Shown: positions 54,775 through 64,000 of the stretch, in pieces | Position numbering within the stretch: position 1 is the stretch's first letter | Layout: every line of letters starts with the position of its first letter | From: Marsupella aquatica | Lineage: Eukaryota; Marchantiophyta | Reading direction: 5' to 3' | Length of the DNA stretch: 64,000 nucleotides | Assembly: GCA_973895155.1 (NCBI GenBank) | Contig: OZ316894.1 | Coordinates: forward strand, 2,790,001 to 2,854,000 | The notes under the pieces: model-generated | What the model was told of the DNA's origin: nothing | What the model saw: only the letters and a program-made list of their open reading frames with translations | Database searches by the model: none | Program-made: the position numbers and the translations under genes

Positions 54775-56663
54775 ATGTCGATGGCTTGGAAAAAATCTGG
54801 GTATGAGGATCTGGAAGCAGGAGAAGCAGGGTTGTACCCTGGCATTACTGCCGAAGACAACGTATTGAGATGGGCCTTTATTAGGAAGGTGTATGGCATT
54901 CTTAGCACTCAAATGGTCCTAACAACTGCTGTGGCATCTGTCGTTGTATTCTCCACACCGGTAAAGGAGTTCTTCATCAGCAGCCCCTGGTTGCTGCTGG
55001 CCGTTGCATTTCTACCGCTTGTATGTGAGTGATCCTCAGACCCTGGTCCTCCTATTCCCTCAGTCAACCGAAACGTCGACCTAGTGTAGGTTGACGCTCT
55101 CTCTGTCGTATAGGTCCTGGTTTTCGACTCCTATTTTTAACTGAGTAATTTTTGCCGATACCGTCGCAGTTTTGTGCGTTGGGCCTTCCTTTGACAGAAT
55201 GTGTTCAAATATATAAGGCCTGTGGGACTTTGACGTCCTAAACATGGCATGTAGAGTGAGAAAGGGGGTGAGGGAGTTGTAGAGCGGGCTAGAACTTTGA
55301 TTGGTCTGTCGGCTTTCTCACGAGGAGCCTGATGAGGAGATTTCTTTTGGTTTCAGTATTACTTCACGGAACTGTACATTGCGGTGAATGCTTTCTTACC
55401 TGTTGTCATTGCTTGGTCCTGCATATAACTAGCTTTCCGTGAACGATTGAGGAAATTTACTATACGTAATGGGGCTATTGATTCTCAGGCTGTGTTTCCT
55501 TTCTTCCTTGTCCATCAGCAAGCTTATATACTGACCAATTTGTTACCTGTCTGCAGTGTTGTGCCCACTGTATGCCTATAGTCAAAGTCATCCTTTGAAC
55601 CTTCTTCTTCTGGGCCTCTTCACCGTCGGCGTGAGCCTCACAGTGGGAATATCATGTGCTTTTACCGAAGGTAAGTCCGTGAAAGCATGTAGATCAACTT
55701 GGCTACAGCTCGGCTTGATTTACCATATTTATAAATTGATAGAAAGAATTTAGGAAAGCAAGCCTAGACAATTTGCCATTTGCACTGTAAATGCAGCTCG
55801 GAGCTGGAAAGCGCTAGAATTCAATCTGATGCCCTAGGGATATTTTCTCATACGGGGTGGTGGGAAGACCCAGATTTGGCTGCTTTACTAACCAGGTTTT
55901 GATGTTTGACTTGCAGGTCTGATTGTTCTGGAGGCTCTGTTGCTAACAGCAACAGTAGTTTTGTCACTCACGGCTTACACGTACTGGGCTGCTAAGAATG
56001 GCTATGACTTCAGCTTTTTGGGCCCCATTCTGTTTGTTTCGGTGGTCGTGTTGGTCGTCTTTGGTCTTGTTCAGGTATTTTCCTTGCATCTTTCTTATCA
56101 AGTTGCTCCGCCGTGAATGAACGAACTCCGTGTAGCACTGTCATTGAAATCTGTTATCCCAAGGCGTAAGTTTTAGGGGGAGTCTTTGTAGCCTGGTGAA
56201 GAAGACTTGAAGCATCTTGCAGGTATTCTGAATGTCAGTTTTATTTTAGGTGTAGTGGTTCAAACTGTGGATGTTGATGCGATTTCAAGAAATGGGTGAA
56301 ACCTGTTGCGTTGGAAGATGTATTAATTTCATGGCTAAGAATGTTGTGAATATTGAATTTCCAGATCTACCAGTAGGCTTTGAATTGAACAATCATGTGT
56401 ATGGAGTGGAACGTTTACGTGTAATGTTGATGTCTCTACTTGTACAGATGATCTTCCCACTCGGACCCATAAGTACAGCAATCTATGGTGGTCTTGGATC
56501 TCTCGTATTCAGTGTCTACATCGTGTATGACACGGACAACTTGATCAAGCGGTTTACCTATGATGAGTACGTCTGGGCCTCCGTGGCGTTGTACTTGGAC
56601 GTCATCAACCTCTTCCTCTCAATCCTACAGTTGCTAAGGAGCATCCAAGGGGGAGACAATTAG
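54775..56663 (+). CDS. LFG: LIFEGUARD (LFG)/BAX-inhibitor-1 family membrane protein, 4 exons, 245 aa
   Basis: Multi-pass ER/Golgi/vacuole membrane protein of the TMBIM superfamily, linked in plants to cell-death control, calcium leak and susceptibility to powdery mildew. Exons 54775-55024, 55557-55670, 55917-56074, 56448-56663 (738 nt, phases agree, GT..AG introns). Motifs in order: LYPGITAEDNVLRWAFIRKV at the N-terminus; hydrophobic segments around STQMVLTTAVASVVVF and SPWLLLAVAFLPLV; CPLYAYSQSHPLN; ISCAFTEG; NGYDFSFLGPILF; MIFPLGPISTAIYGG; IVYDTDNLIKRFTYDEYVWA; and YLDVINLFLSILQLLRSI at the end. The YDTD acidic pair matches the family's pH-sensing aspartates. Length is normal for plant LFG proteins and there is no damage. 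AATAAA follows 89 nt after the stop. Confidence 0.96.
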
Positions 56664-56751
56664 AGAAAGGCCCACGTCAATTGGACTACACAGCAAATTA
56701 AGAAAACAGTGTTCGGAACTTTGTATAAAAACCGATTCTTTCATATGCCCA

Positions 56752-56757
56752 AATAAA
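56752..56757 (+). terminator. Candidate polyadenylation signal of the LIFEGUARD gene
   Basis: AATAAA 89 nt downstream of the stop codon. Confidence 0.5.
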
Positions 56758-59700
56758 TTGGGGTCGGAGTCAATGTAATAGAGGTCGACATCAGGCTTGA
56801 TCAAGGAAGATGTAGCATTATCGTACAAATTGGATAGACATTCGATGATAGTTTCTAAAGCCGTCATTTTCCACTACACCGCAGGAAAGACGCCTTCACT
56901 GTACTATTCAGACCTTTTGGCATAGAGTGTATGTTAGGACTAGCATCTGTACGGAAAGTACTTGATACTTGTGAAGTCGATAGATCTATTTTGGGTCTCA
57001 CTTTTTGTATTTACTAAAGACATCCCGTTGAAAATTTAGACTGGCAACTATCAGGTCCATGGACTAAACAATGATGCCGCGAATTTCATAAGAGAGTCAA
57101 ACGACTTCTTCAGATGTGCTCTGAATTGTATGAATCGCGAGATGTAATTCCTCTTTTACCCGCAAGGTAGCCTTAGAATCATTTGTCTTTGTATAGTGCA
57201 CGTCCTTTGTTCCTGTTCATCCTCTAATGTGTATTTTACATAGCCTGCTCCACATGTGATATACTTTTTTTGTGCTAGTCGTTTTAGAGAGCATTGATGC
57301 TCCAGTTCATACTTGAATTTTGCTGCTAGTACTGTGCCGGCATGAAGGCAGTTCGGTGGTCGGTTTTACTGTGGTGGAGTGTAAAATGAAGATTTGATGA
57401 CACAAGGTCTGCTGTCCCTCATTAGGATACACAATTGTTATGATGACTATTCCACAGGTCTGAACTACCAGAAGTGCCACGAAGTCGCATTTTGGTCTGA
57501 ATGGTTCTTGCCTGTAGGATCTGTGATGATGTTCTTTAGATATTTCCAGTGACAATTATCTATAACAATTCCCCGTTCACTAGCACTATCTTCTTGTCCG
57601 TCACCTGTTGTTCGCTGTAAGCTTGCTATGATGTTCCTATCTGCTGTTTGTGAACGATTCTATTGTATCAGGAACCCAAATATTGACTGCACCGATGACC
57701 CTGTCAGAGGAGTGTTTCGACGTTCACAGCAGTCCCCGGTGGCGGGCATCCCCTTTTTTTATCACGAAGCCAACCTTGTTTACAAAACGCAGAAACAAGT
57801 GTGATTAGAGGCAGCGTTATGTCATATGTATAGACTACACGACGAGAACCTTCCTTTCGTCAAAACGAGGGAGAGATTAGTTGTAATTCCCTATTCTACG
57901 TATGAGGGACTTAGTTGATCGAAGATTCTACTCTGTTGAGTAGTTTGTATTATTGCTAACCTTAAAGGTGGGGCCCGCAGGATGGGTTCATTTATTTATT
58001 TATAGGATAGGATAGGATGTCCAACGGATCGGAATCTGGTCATGTGCTTGACGGAATTTGTATGTTCCCCATTTCTCCTTGGATGGATTTGGTGTATCCT
58101 GCTTTTCGTGGCCCTGCCTAACTTGTTCTGAGAAAGGGATTTTTTCTACTTGTCATTACATATTGCTGTGGAGGTTTTGACTGGGGGACAGGGCTACCAT
58201 TACAATACGTTGCCAAACCCTCCCAAGCACGTTCCCCACATGTGTGAAAGGTGTCTGCCGTTTGTCCACTGGCCGAACTCCCTTTTGTACTCGGTAAACC
58301 CTCACATACTCCGTCCTCCATGGGTTGTCCAATGTTCGGGCCCAGACCCAATTTGAGTTATCCAAATCCACTTGTGACTGAACAATTCAAAGGAAGGGGT
58401 TTGGAAGAGTTCAAAGCCTGGTGGGAAAGCAGTTGACAGTGAACCTGCTCAATTTCTCCAAATTCTCTGCGATATATGACGTGATGGGTCATATAAACTG
58501 TGCCTGAAAAACTGTTTACACCAATGCGTGCACGTCTTGCTATTATAAACCAACCCAATTCATTTGAGCAATGTTGTCCCCGGTTTGAGCAATGTCGAAC
58601 TTGAAAATGTGACTTCGTACAACTTTTCATTGCGTTCTAAAGAAGGATCGGTTGACGCGTTCGACAATATTAGTTTGTTTTACTTTTCATTTTATGAGGG
58701 GGCGTGCAAGGTAGGAAAACCTTTTCTACACAGCCAAAACGACTCTGTTGCACTTTGCTTTCCTTTTAAAAAAAATATGTTTTTCTGTTTACAGTCCAAC
58801 TTATTGTAGTACTTTGCCTCCTCATACCCCACTCGTTCAGGATTTTCCAAGGAAACTCATTCGCATGTGCTCTGAGTAAAAGAAGGACAAGCTGACAAAT
58901 GTGCTTTCCCCACAAAGGAAAAAGATGAGGATTGTGGGCACAGTGTTTCAGAACTCTTCCAATGGCTCAATTGAGTTATGTGTACCACACTCAGATTCCA
59001 ACACAAACCCATGTACTAAATCACATCAGAGAAAGAAAGGTGAAAGAGATCATCAAGAAAGAAATCCCTATAACGAAGGTCCTCCTTGAACAGACGTGCC
59101 CCGAAACACCATTTCATCATTGTCCATTTCATCGCATCATTCGTTTCCAGAAATTAAACTCAAAATGCTTCCACAGGAGACACAGGAGATCACAACAGCA
59201 TCTATTATATAAGAAGCGAAGAAGAGCAAACTGGGAAATAAAATTTTGTACAAGTGCGCTCCATGCTTACGCCTCCACTTCCTTCTCTCAATAGTGAATT
59301 CTGTTTCCTGCTGTCCGTCTGTCTTGTCCGAATCTCAATCTGAACCTTGGTCGAAGGCTCTGAAACCAAGCCTAGCCAAGCCATAGCCAAGACCCTCGAT
59401 CCTTCTTCAATTCTTCATCCCAAGGCGTCGTGCCTCAAATTCAGCTGATGTCTAGATCGCACAAGCTCGTTGCGAATAATCTACACATTGAATTGTCGCT
59501 CCTTTGGAATCCAATCCATGGAGGGAGGCGCTACAGGAGGACAGGAGGACCATACTTACTTTCGACAGAGGCACCTTTCTGGTGCAGAATTGGGCTACAC
59601 GGAGAGGAGGTTCTGACCCGGTCAACCTCCGCGTGATCCCGACTGGAACAGTCGAGAACCACGTTAGAATTATCGATTCACCCGGACTGATTACCCAATC

Positions 59701-60097
59701 CTCTGGCAGGTCGGACCTGCCAGCTCCAGGAGGAACGAGATAAAACTTCCGCTGCAACTTGTCCCATAGACCGTCCTGAAGTCTACAAGACACCTTTCAG
59801 AGTAGGGCTCTGAATCTCCGACCTGGCCAAACTCCCTTAATTAATGGGACCCTAGAGTCTTGGGCATTGTAGCAATTTGGCAATATCCTGGCAATAGCCT
59901 GCTGCCCAGATTCTCTGAATGGATCATCATCCGGTGGAAGGCATGGCTCCGTCAGAAATAACACCGTAACACCGACTCTCGGCGATTCGATCGAGATTGC
60001 TCCCCTTTAGGCCATTCGAAACTTCTCCAGAAGTTGATGGATATGAATTTGTCACAAAATCCAGATTGCGAGAAAGCTAGGCTTGGATGCCATGAAT
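56758..60097. other. Intergenic, nothing recognised
   Basis: Contains only short ORFs on both strands without family resemblance (for example 59452-59793 minus). The last few hundred bases should include the 3' UTR of the minus-strand receptor gene. Confidence 0.45.
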
Positions 60098-62122
60098 TTA
60101 TCTGCTCAGATGCCCAGGCGCCCGGCCTTCGAGTTTTGCCATTTCGGTGGCGTTTTCTGCCCAGACTCGTCGAAAGCTCCGGCTAGAATCTTGAGAGCCT
60201 CGAGAGTTTGGGATGTAGCTGCTGCTAGTGATGGATGCAGCCAAAGGGATCTCCTGAGACTCGCTGCCGCTAGAGTCATCGTCCGTTAGAGACAGCAGCT
60301 CCAGCTCGGAGGGTTTCGAGGACCCCCACGATCGCTTTGAGCTCAAGGAGTTTGCTAGAGGTTTGAGGAGTGGAGTCTGTTTTGCGGCCGCCATTTGTTG
60401 CTCATTGTTGCCGCTTCCATCGCGGCTGAGGTTCTTGTTGGTGGAGCCGGGAGAAAGTTGCCGGCGCGGGCTGCCAAGTCTGTTGCCAGACCCTTGGGAT
60501 GTTAACTTGCGAGAGTCTGGAGAATCGACCACGAGAATCTTTGGAGAATTGCAATTCTTCGGAGAATTCGCCCCGAAAGGAGCATCATCCAGGCTGTGTT
60601 CCATCGAATTAAGGAGCTGCATTTCAGCCCACAGCAGAGGGGAGGTCTTGGAGTTAGCAGCCTCCCGTGTGATACAGAGTGCTTTGGACAGCATATCTGC
60701 CAGCTCGTTCATGGTGGGAAGCCTATTTCCCTTGGGCCGGAGGCACATCTTTACAGCCTCGCAAATGGCCTCCAGCTCGACCTTCTTGTAATCCTTCAAG
60801 CTCGGATCCACCATTAACCGCATCTTTTCGGCGTCACTGAGGTACTCCTTCGCCCAGTCGATCAGAGGACCCTGCGTGTCTGTAAAGGGACGCCTCCCAG
60901 TGATGACCTCTAGCAAAAACACACCAAAGCTCCGAATATTACTGTCTAAGTTAGGCGTATGCCTGTGAGCTTCCCATTCATTGTACCCAACCACTGTGGC
61001 AATCTTTGCGAAGGATTTCCTCCTGCCCAGAGACTTCATACTGAAATCCCCCGAGTCTTGAGTGACGGCAAAGTCTGCCAGTTTGGCAGCGTAATCTTCT
61101 GTTAAAAACACATGCCGGGCATCGAATTTGAAGTGGCTTGTCGGGGGTATGAGCTTGTGGTGCAAGTACTCCAGCCCACATGCCGCCCCCATGATTATCC
61201 TCATCCTCGTGGCCCAATCCAAATGATCCTCAGCTGCACCTCTCGCGTGGAGATGCTCATAGAGAGTGCCATTGGAAGCGTATTCGAAGACTAACATTCT
61301 CTCAAAGGGAGTGTCGGTTGCGCAGTAGGCTATCAAATTGACCATGTTGTCATGATTCATCCGAGCCAAATCCTCTACCTTGTGCCTAAACCCAATCTCT
61401 CTTTTCGCAGTCCACCTCTCCGGCGGAATTCTCATCCTCGCAACAGCAATTGGCACCCCGTCTGAGACTCTCGTGCCTTTGAAGACAAAACAATCCGTCG
61501 ACGTCCCAATGACGTTGGTGAACTCCTCGCAGGCTGCGTCCAATTCCTCGAAGGTAATCGTCGGGACGCCTGCGAACGTGAACTTCTGGATCTGCTCATT
61601 ATCATGGAAGCTCAGCCCCTTCTTCCAGGTTGTGCCGGCCTCCCGCCTGCGCTTCCTCACCAGGAGCCTTACCTTTGCTGCAATGACCGTCGCCACAAGT
61701 AACAGAAAGACGGCCGGTCCTATGAGAAAAAGCCAGAAGAGAGACAGCCGCTTAGAAGATGTCGAATTGACCCTGGTCGCGATGGCTGGTAGTGCCGTTG
61801 GCGCTGGCGTTGGTGCTGGCGTTGGTGCTCGTGCTGGTGCTTTCGTTGGTGATACTTTCGGTGGTGTTCCCGCTGCTGCTGAAGTGTTGACCTTGCCAGT
61901 AGCGAGTATCCGGCGAAGGAAGTTGCCTTCGCCTCGCCCTTCCTCACCTCTTGTCGCTCCATGAATCAAAGACTCATCCTGTAAGGGCAGCAGGCGAGCC
62001 TCACAACCTGGAAGAACCGAAGAGCCTGGTGGAGAAGGGGAGAACAGCAGCAGAACGCCAGCTAGAAGAAGAAGCAGAAGGCCCTCGTTGCATGGTTCTC
62101 TCCTCAACCCCCTTTGACACAT
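60098..62122 (-). CDS. Receptor-like pseudokinase of the MRH1/MDIS2 type, without LRRs, single exon, 674 aa
   Basis: Plasma-membrane receptor-like protein. Residues 13-35 form a hydrophobic signal peptide (LLLLLLAGVLLLF). 85-115 are an Ala/Pro/Thr stalk (TPAPTPAPTALP) like arabinogalactan glycomodules. 126-149 are the transmembrane helix, followed by a basic stop-transfer (RKRRR). 190-485 are the kinase fold: FKGTRVSDGVPIAVARM (no VAxK lysine), MLVFEYASNGTLYEHLH, no HRD (SHFKFDARHVFL instead), DFG replaced by DFAV, and WEA for APE; the GVFLLEVITGRRPF helix is kept. SPLLWAEMQLL after the kinase is the family's C-terminal signature. Unlike MRH1/MDIS2 it has no leucine-rich repeats. A Ser-rich tail of about 165 residues follows. 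Catalysis is very unlikely; a scaffold or co-receptor role is inferred. The start is the first Met before the signal peptide. Confidence 0.93.
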   Translation of the reverse strand: MCQRGLRREPCNEGLLLLLLAGVLLLFSPSPPGSSVLPGCEARLLPLQDESLIHGATRGEEGRGEGNFLRRILATGKVNTSAAAGTPPKVSPTKAPARAPTPAPTPAPTALPAIATRVNSTSSKRLSLFWLFLIGPAVFLLLVATVIAAKVRLLVRKRRREAGTTWKKGLSFHDNEQIQKFTFAGVPTITFEELDAACEEFTNVIGTSTDCFVFKGTRVSDGVPIAVARMRIPPERWTAKREIGFRHKVEDLARMNHDNMVNLIAYCATDTPFERMLVFEYASNGTLYEHLHARGAAEDHLDWATRMRIIMGAACGLEYLHHKLIPPTSHFKFDARHVFLTEDYAAKLADFAVTQDSGDFSMKSLGRRKSFAKIATVVGYNEWEAHRHTPNLDSNIRSFGVFLLEVITGRRPFTDTQGPLIDWAKEYLSDAEKMRLMVDPSLKDYKKVELEAICEAVKMCLRPKGNRLPTMNELADMLSKALCITREAANSKTSPLLWAEMQLLNSMEHSLDDAPFGANSPKNCNSPKILVVDSPDSRKLTSQGSGNRLGSPRRQLSPGSTNKNLSRDGSGNNEQQMAAAKQTPLLKPLANSLSSKRSWGSSKPSELELLSLTDDDSSGSESQEIPLAASITSSSYIPNSRGSQDSSRSFRRVWAENATEMAKLEGRAPGHLSR

Positions 62123-63379
62123 TCCTTCGCCTTTGCTAGGGCGTCACCTTGATCCACAAAGCTTGTGTTCACTCAATTGAGCCAATGGACCTAACAATCA
62201 ATGTCCTGCAACTGACACTTTGCATAGACTGCTGTACGGTCGGCGCTTCGATCACTAATAATCTATTGCCTTCCGATTACGCGACAAACAATAGAGACCT
62301 ACCCCAAACTCCTCGAATCTGATTGCAATTCCGGGTCTATCCCAACCTCAGGCTGTTGATAAGAAGTTCGACGTGAGGGCTCTCAATAAAATGGTTGTCC
62401 GTCCCAATGCAAGGCCCTCTGTCCGCAGCAAGATTCCAAAAAATTTCCAGTTGCTTATTCCACCACGCTTACCGGGAGTCCAGACTGCCGAAGTGACGTT
62501 CAAGGGGAACTGTCGGAGCCATCATTGCAGAAAATTTAGTATGTCAAATTCAAAGATTACTGAATGCTCGAAAAAGCCCGTGCACAGGCAGATTTCTGTG
62601 TTGAGCTTTGACAAAACCAAATGAAGAAAGAAAACGAGACATAGTGTTTGGACAGGTAAGATTTATCTGCGGGAGCTTCAGATAAGGCTTCGACCTAGTT
62701 GCAAACGACTGAACAACATAGAGTGGTAAATGAAGCAAATGCGTCAACCTACTTTAGTGCGAACGAATTGAAGAATCAAACGAGCGCTTCCAAAGACCGA
62801 GACAGAAAGGGGCACAACGAGAGGTAGTGCCCCTGCACCTACACAACAACGAGAGCTGACGCTACTGCACATATGCCTCCTGCACCCCGACTAAATTTAA
62901 CTTCCGGCGAATTTCTGTAGCTTCCCACTGAGGTGAGGCGCTCGCGCTCGGTTTCTGCTCGTGCTCCACTTCGACTCCCACCTCCGGATGGTCTAGGTGC
63001 ATAAGAAAGCACTGCCCGTCCGGGATACAAACGCCTGAGCGCTGGAGCTACAGCTCGCTCGACCCAAATCATCACCAGGGTAGACAATCCCATACATCGA
63101 TACTCACCGGCAAATACGACGATCCGAGCTCCTCTCCTTGTTACTCAAATCGGGCATCCGAACTCATGCGGAAGCTCCCAGCTTAATCCTCAGTCGCCTT
63201 TTTCAATTAAGTACCTGCAAACCGTCACCCGAAATCTATTGTTCTAATTGTAATCCTCGTCCTTCCAGCAAAGAAAACTCTCCGTCGTGCGCTCTCTTCT
63301 CCTCTCCTCTCCCCTCTGTTGACAGTCACTTTGCTTCATGATTCATAGCAAAGTACCATGCGCTTCTAAGTGAGAAGTA
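62123..63379. other. Upstream region of the receptor gene; nothing else recognised
   Basis: I looked on the minus strand for upstream LRR exons and saw none. Contains the promoter by position only. Confidence 0.45.
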
Positions 63380-63615
63380 TGATTGTATCAGGCTGTTCTG
63401 CTGTGTCCACTCCCCCGGATATTATGGCTTGTTATCCGCTTGCTTGCTTTGATGATTAGTAGGGACGTGCCCTGTACGTATCACATTTCACCGTAGATCT
63501 ATGTTCTACCTCCTAATGGATTAAAATCCATCTGTATCTCTGGCATGTATTTATGTGGGGGCCCCGCCTCCCCTTTCCCACTCATCACAGGAGATCAATA
63601 AACTTGTTCTCTTCA
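63380..63615 (+). repeat. 5' LTR of a Ty1/copia retrotransposon (left border uncertain)
   Basis: Ends in CTCTTCA immediately before the primer-binding site. Contains a polyadenylation-type AATAAA (63597-63602) and a possible TATTTATG promoter box near 63547. The TG start is probably within 63380-63400 but cannot be fixed without the 3' LTR, which is outside the window. Confidence 0.6.
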
Positions 63616-63627
63616 TGGTATCAGAGC
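63616..63627 (+). promoter_or_regulatory. Primer-binding site (initiator Met tRNA) of the copia element
   Basis: TGGTATCAGAGC is the standard plant retrotransposon site complementary to the 3' end of initiator tRNA-Met. It directly abuts the LTR end. Confidence 0.9.
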
Positions 63628-63742
63628 CTTCCCAGGATAATGCCTGAGGGCTCAGTCTTTTCTTCCGTATTTTTCTGTAGTTCCGAGTTGGTAAGAATCA
63701 CTCGCGTAGCTTTGGAGTCATAGCTGTATAGTCTTACGTTGC

Positions 63743-63835
63743 AGGTGATAGATCCCTGTCGTGTTCTCCGTAGTACTCAGGAATTTATTTTCATAGGTGA
63801 TAGGTCCCTGTGCATTTCTTAATAGTACTCAGGAA
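63743..63835 (+). repeat. Direct repeat in the copia leader
   Basis: AGGTGATAG.TCCCTGT and TAGTACTCAGGAA occur twice with a 52-bp period. The second copy ends two bases before the gag ATG. Confidence 0.85.
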
Positions 63836-63837
63836 CG

Positions 63838-64000
63838 ATGAACCAGGATATGAATTTCTCAATGTCCAAGGACGAGAAACTTAATGGGAACAACTACCCA
63901 TTATGGTCCTACAAGATGAAGCAGAGTTTCATCAAGGAGAAGATTTGGTACGTAGTTCGGGAGAATCTTCTTGGAGTGATCTTTGATGCTAACGATCCTG
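63838..64000 (+). CDS. Ty1/copia gag-polyprotein, N-terminal 54 codons (runs off the window)
   Basis: Starts MNQDMNFSMSKDEKLNG. NNYPLWSYKMKQSFIKEKIW matches the copia gag pattern L.G.NY..W...M...L....W. The frame is open to the window edge. ATG context is ACGATGA. The remaining gag, protease, integrase, RT and RNase H domains would lie to the right. Confidence 0.88.
   Translation, partial: MNQDMNFSMSKDEKLNGNNYPLWSYKMKQSFIKEKIWYVVRENLLGVIFDANDP

Noticed and set aside
59452-59793. 113-codon minus-strand ORF downstream of the receptor gene
   Set aside because: No motif recognised. Overlapping ORFs on the opposite strand suggest chance openness.

Overview
The window is nuclear DNA of a land plant. 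Its genes have many introns with GT..AG borders, and it carries plant-type families: LIFEGUARD/BAX-inhibitor, DUF3531, an MRH1/MDIS2-like receptor pseudokinase and AP2-like repeats. The rest is a plant transposon load of MULE, Helitron, Ty1/copia, Ty3/gypsy, LINE and MITE sequences. I cannot name the species; nothing seen is specific to flowering plants, and a non-seed plant is plausible. There are no bacterial operons, CRISPR arrays or rRNA genes.

Layout. 1-20 kb is transposon-rich. It holds a partial copy of a large coiled-coil element at the left edge, three MITE families (several with clear target duplications), a solitary LINE-type ORF1, and a 5.0 kb MULE (10317-15297) with about 560 bp terminal inverted repeats and a broken transposase. 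The MULE also carries an opposite-strand ORF with an RNase H1 N-terminal domain. A 1.5 kb MULE-like element follows (15368-16846). 20.99-28.19 kb is a 15-exon gene (+) that I assembled by splice-phase bookkeeping. It encodes about 700 aa: a transit-peptide-like N-terminus, five tandem AP2-like repeats and a Cys-containing C-terminus. 31.70-34.71 kb (-) is an 8-exon DUF3531 gene for a predicted plastid protein of 314 aa. 37.6-47.2 kb (-) is a decayed Helitron (Rep plus PIF1-type helicase), split by a 4.6 kb insertion that carries a 1207-codon coiled-coil ORF. 47.4-48.5 kb holds gypsy gag-pro debris, and 49.0-50.5 kb a tandem duplication with a 781 bp period. 54.78-56.66 kb (+) is a 4-exon LIFEGUARD gene (245 aa). 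60.10-62.12 kb (-) is a single-exon receptor-like pseudokinase (674 aa). The right edge (from about 63.4 kb) is the 5' end of a Ty1/copia retrotransposon.

The strongest novelty candidate is the five-repeat AP2-like gene. Every repeat is encoded by an exon pair with the same phases (1-2-1), and the first four pairs are close to 130 + 140 nt. Plant AP2/ERF factors normally have one or two AP2 domains. The N-terminus looks like a plastid transit peptide, and only one repeat keeps the RGVR-type DNA-contact pattern. The host genes are not obviously one pathway; two of the four (the AP2-repeat protein and DUF3531) have plastid-type N-termini, and the other two are membrane proteins.
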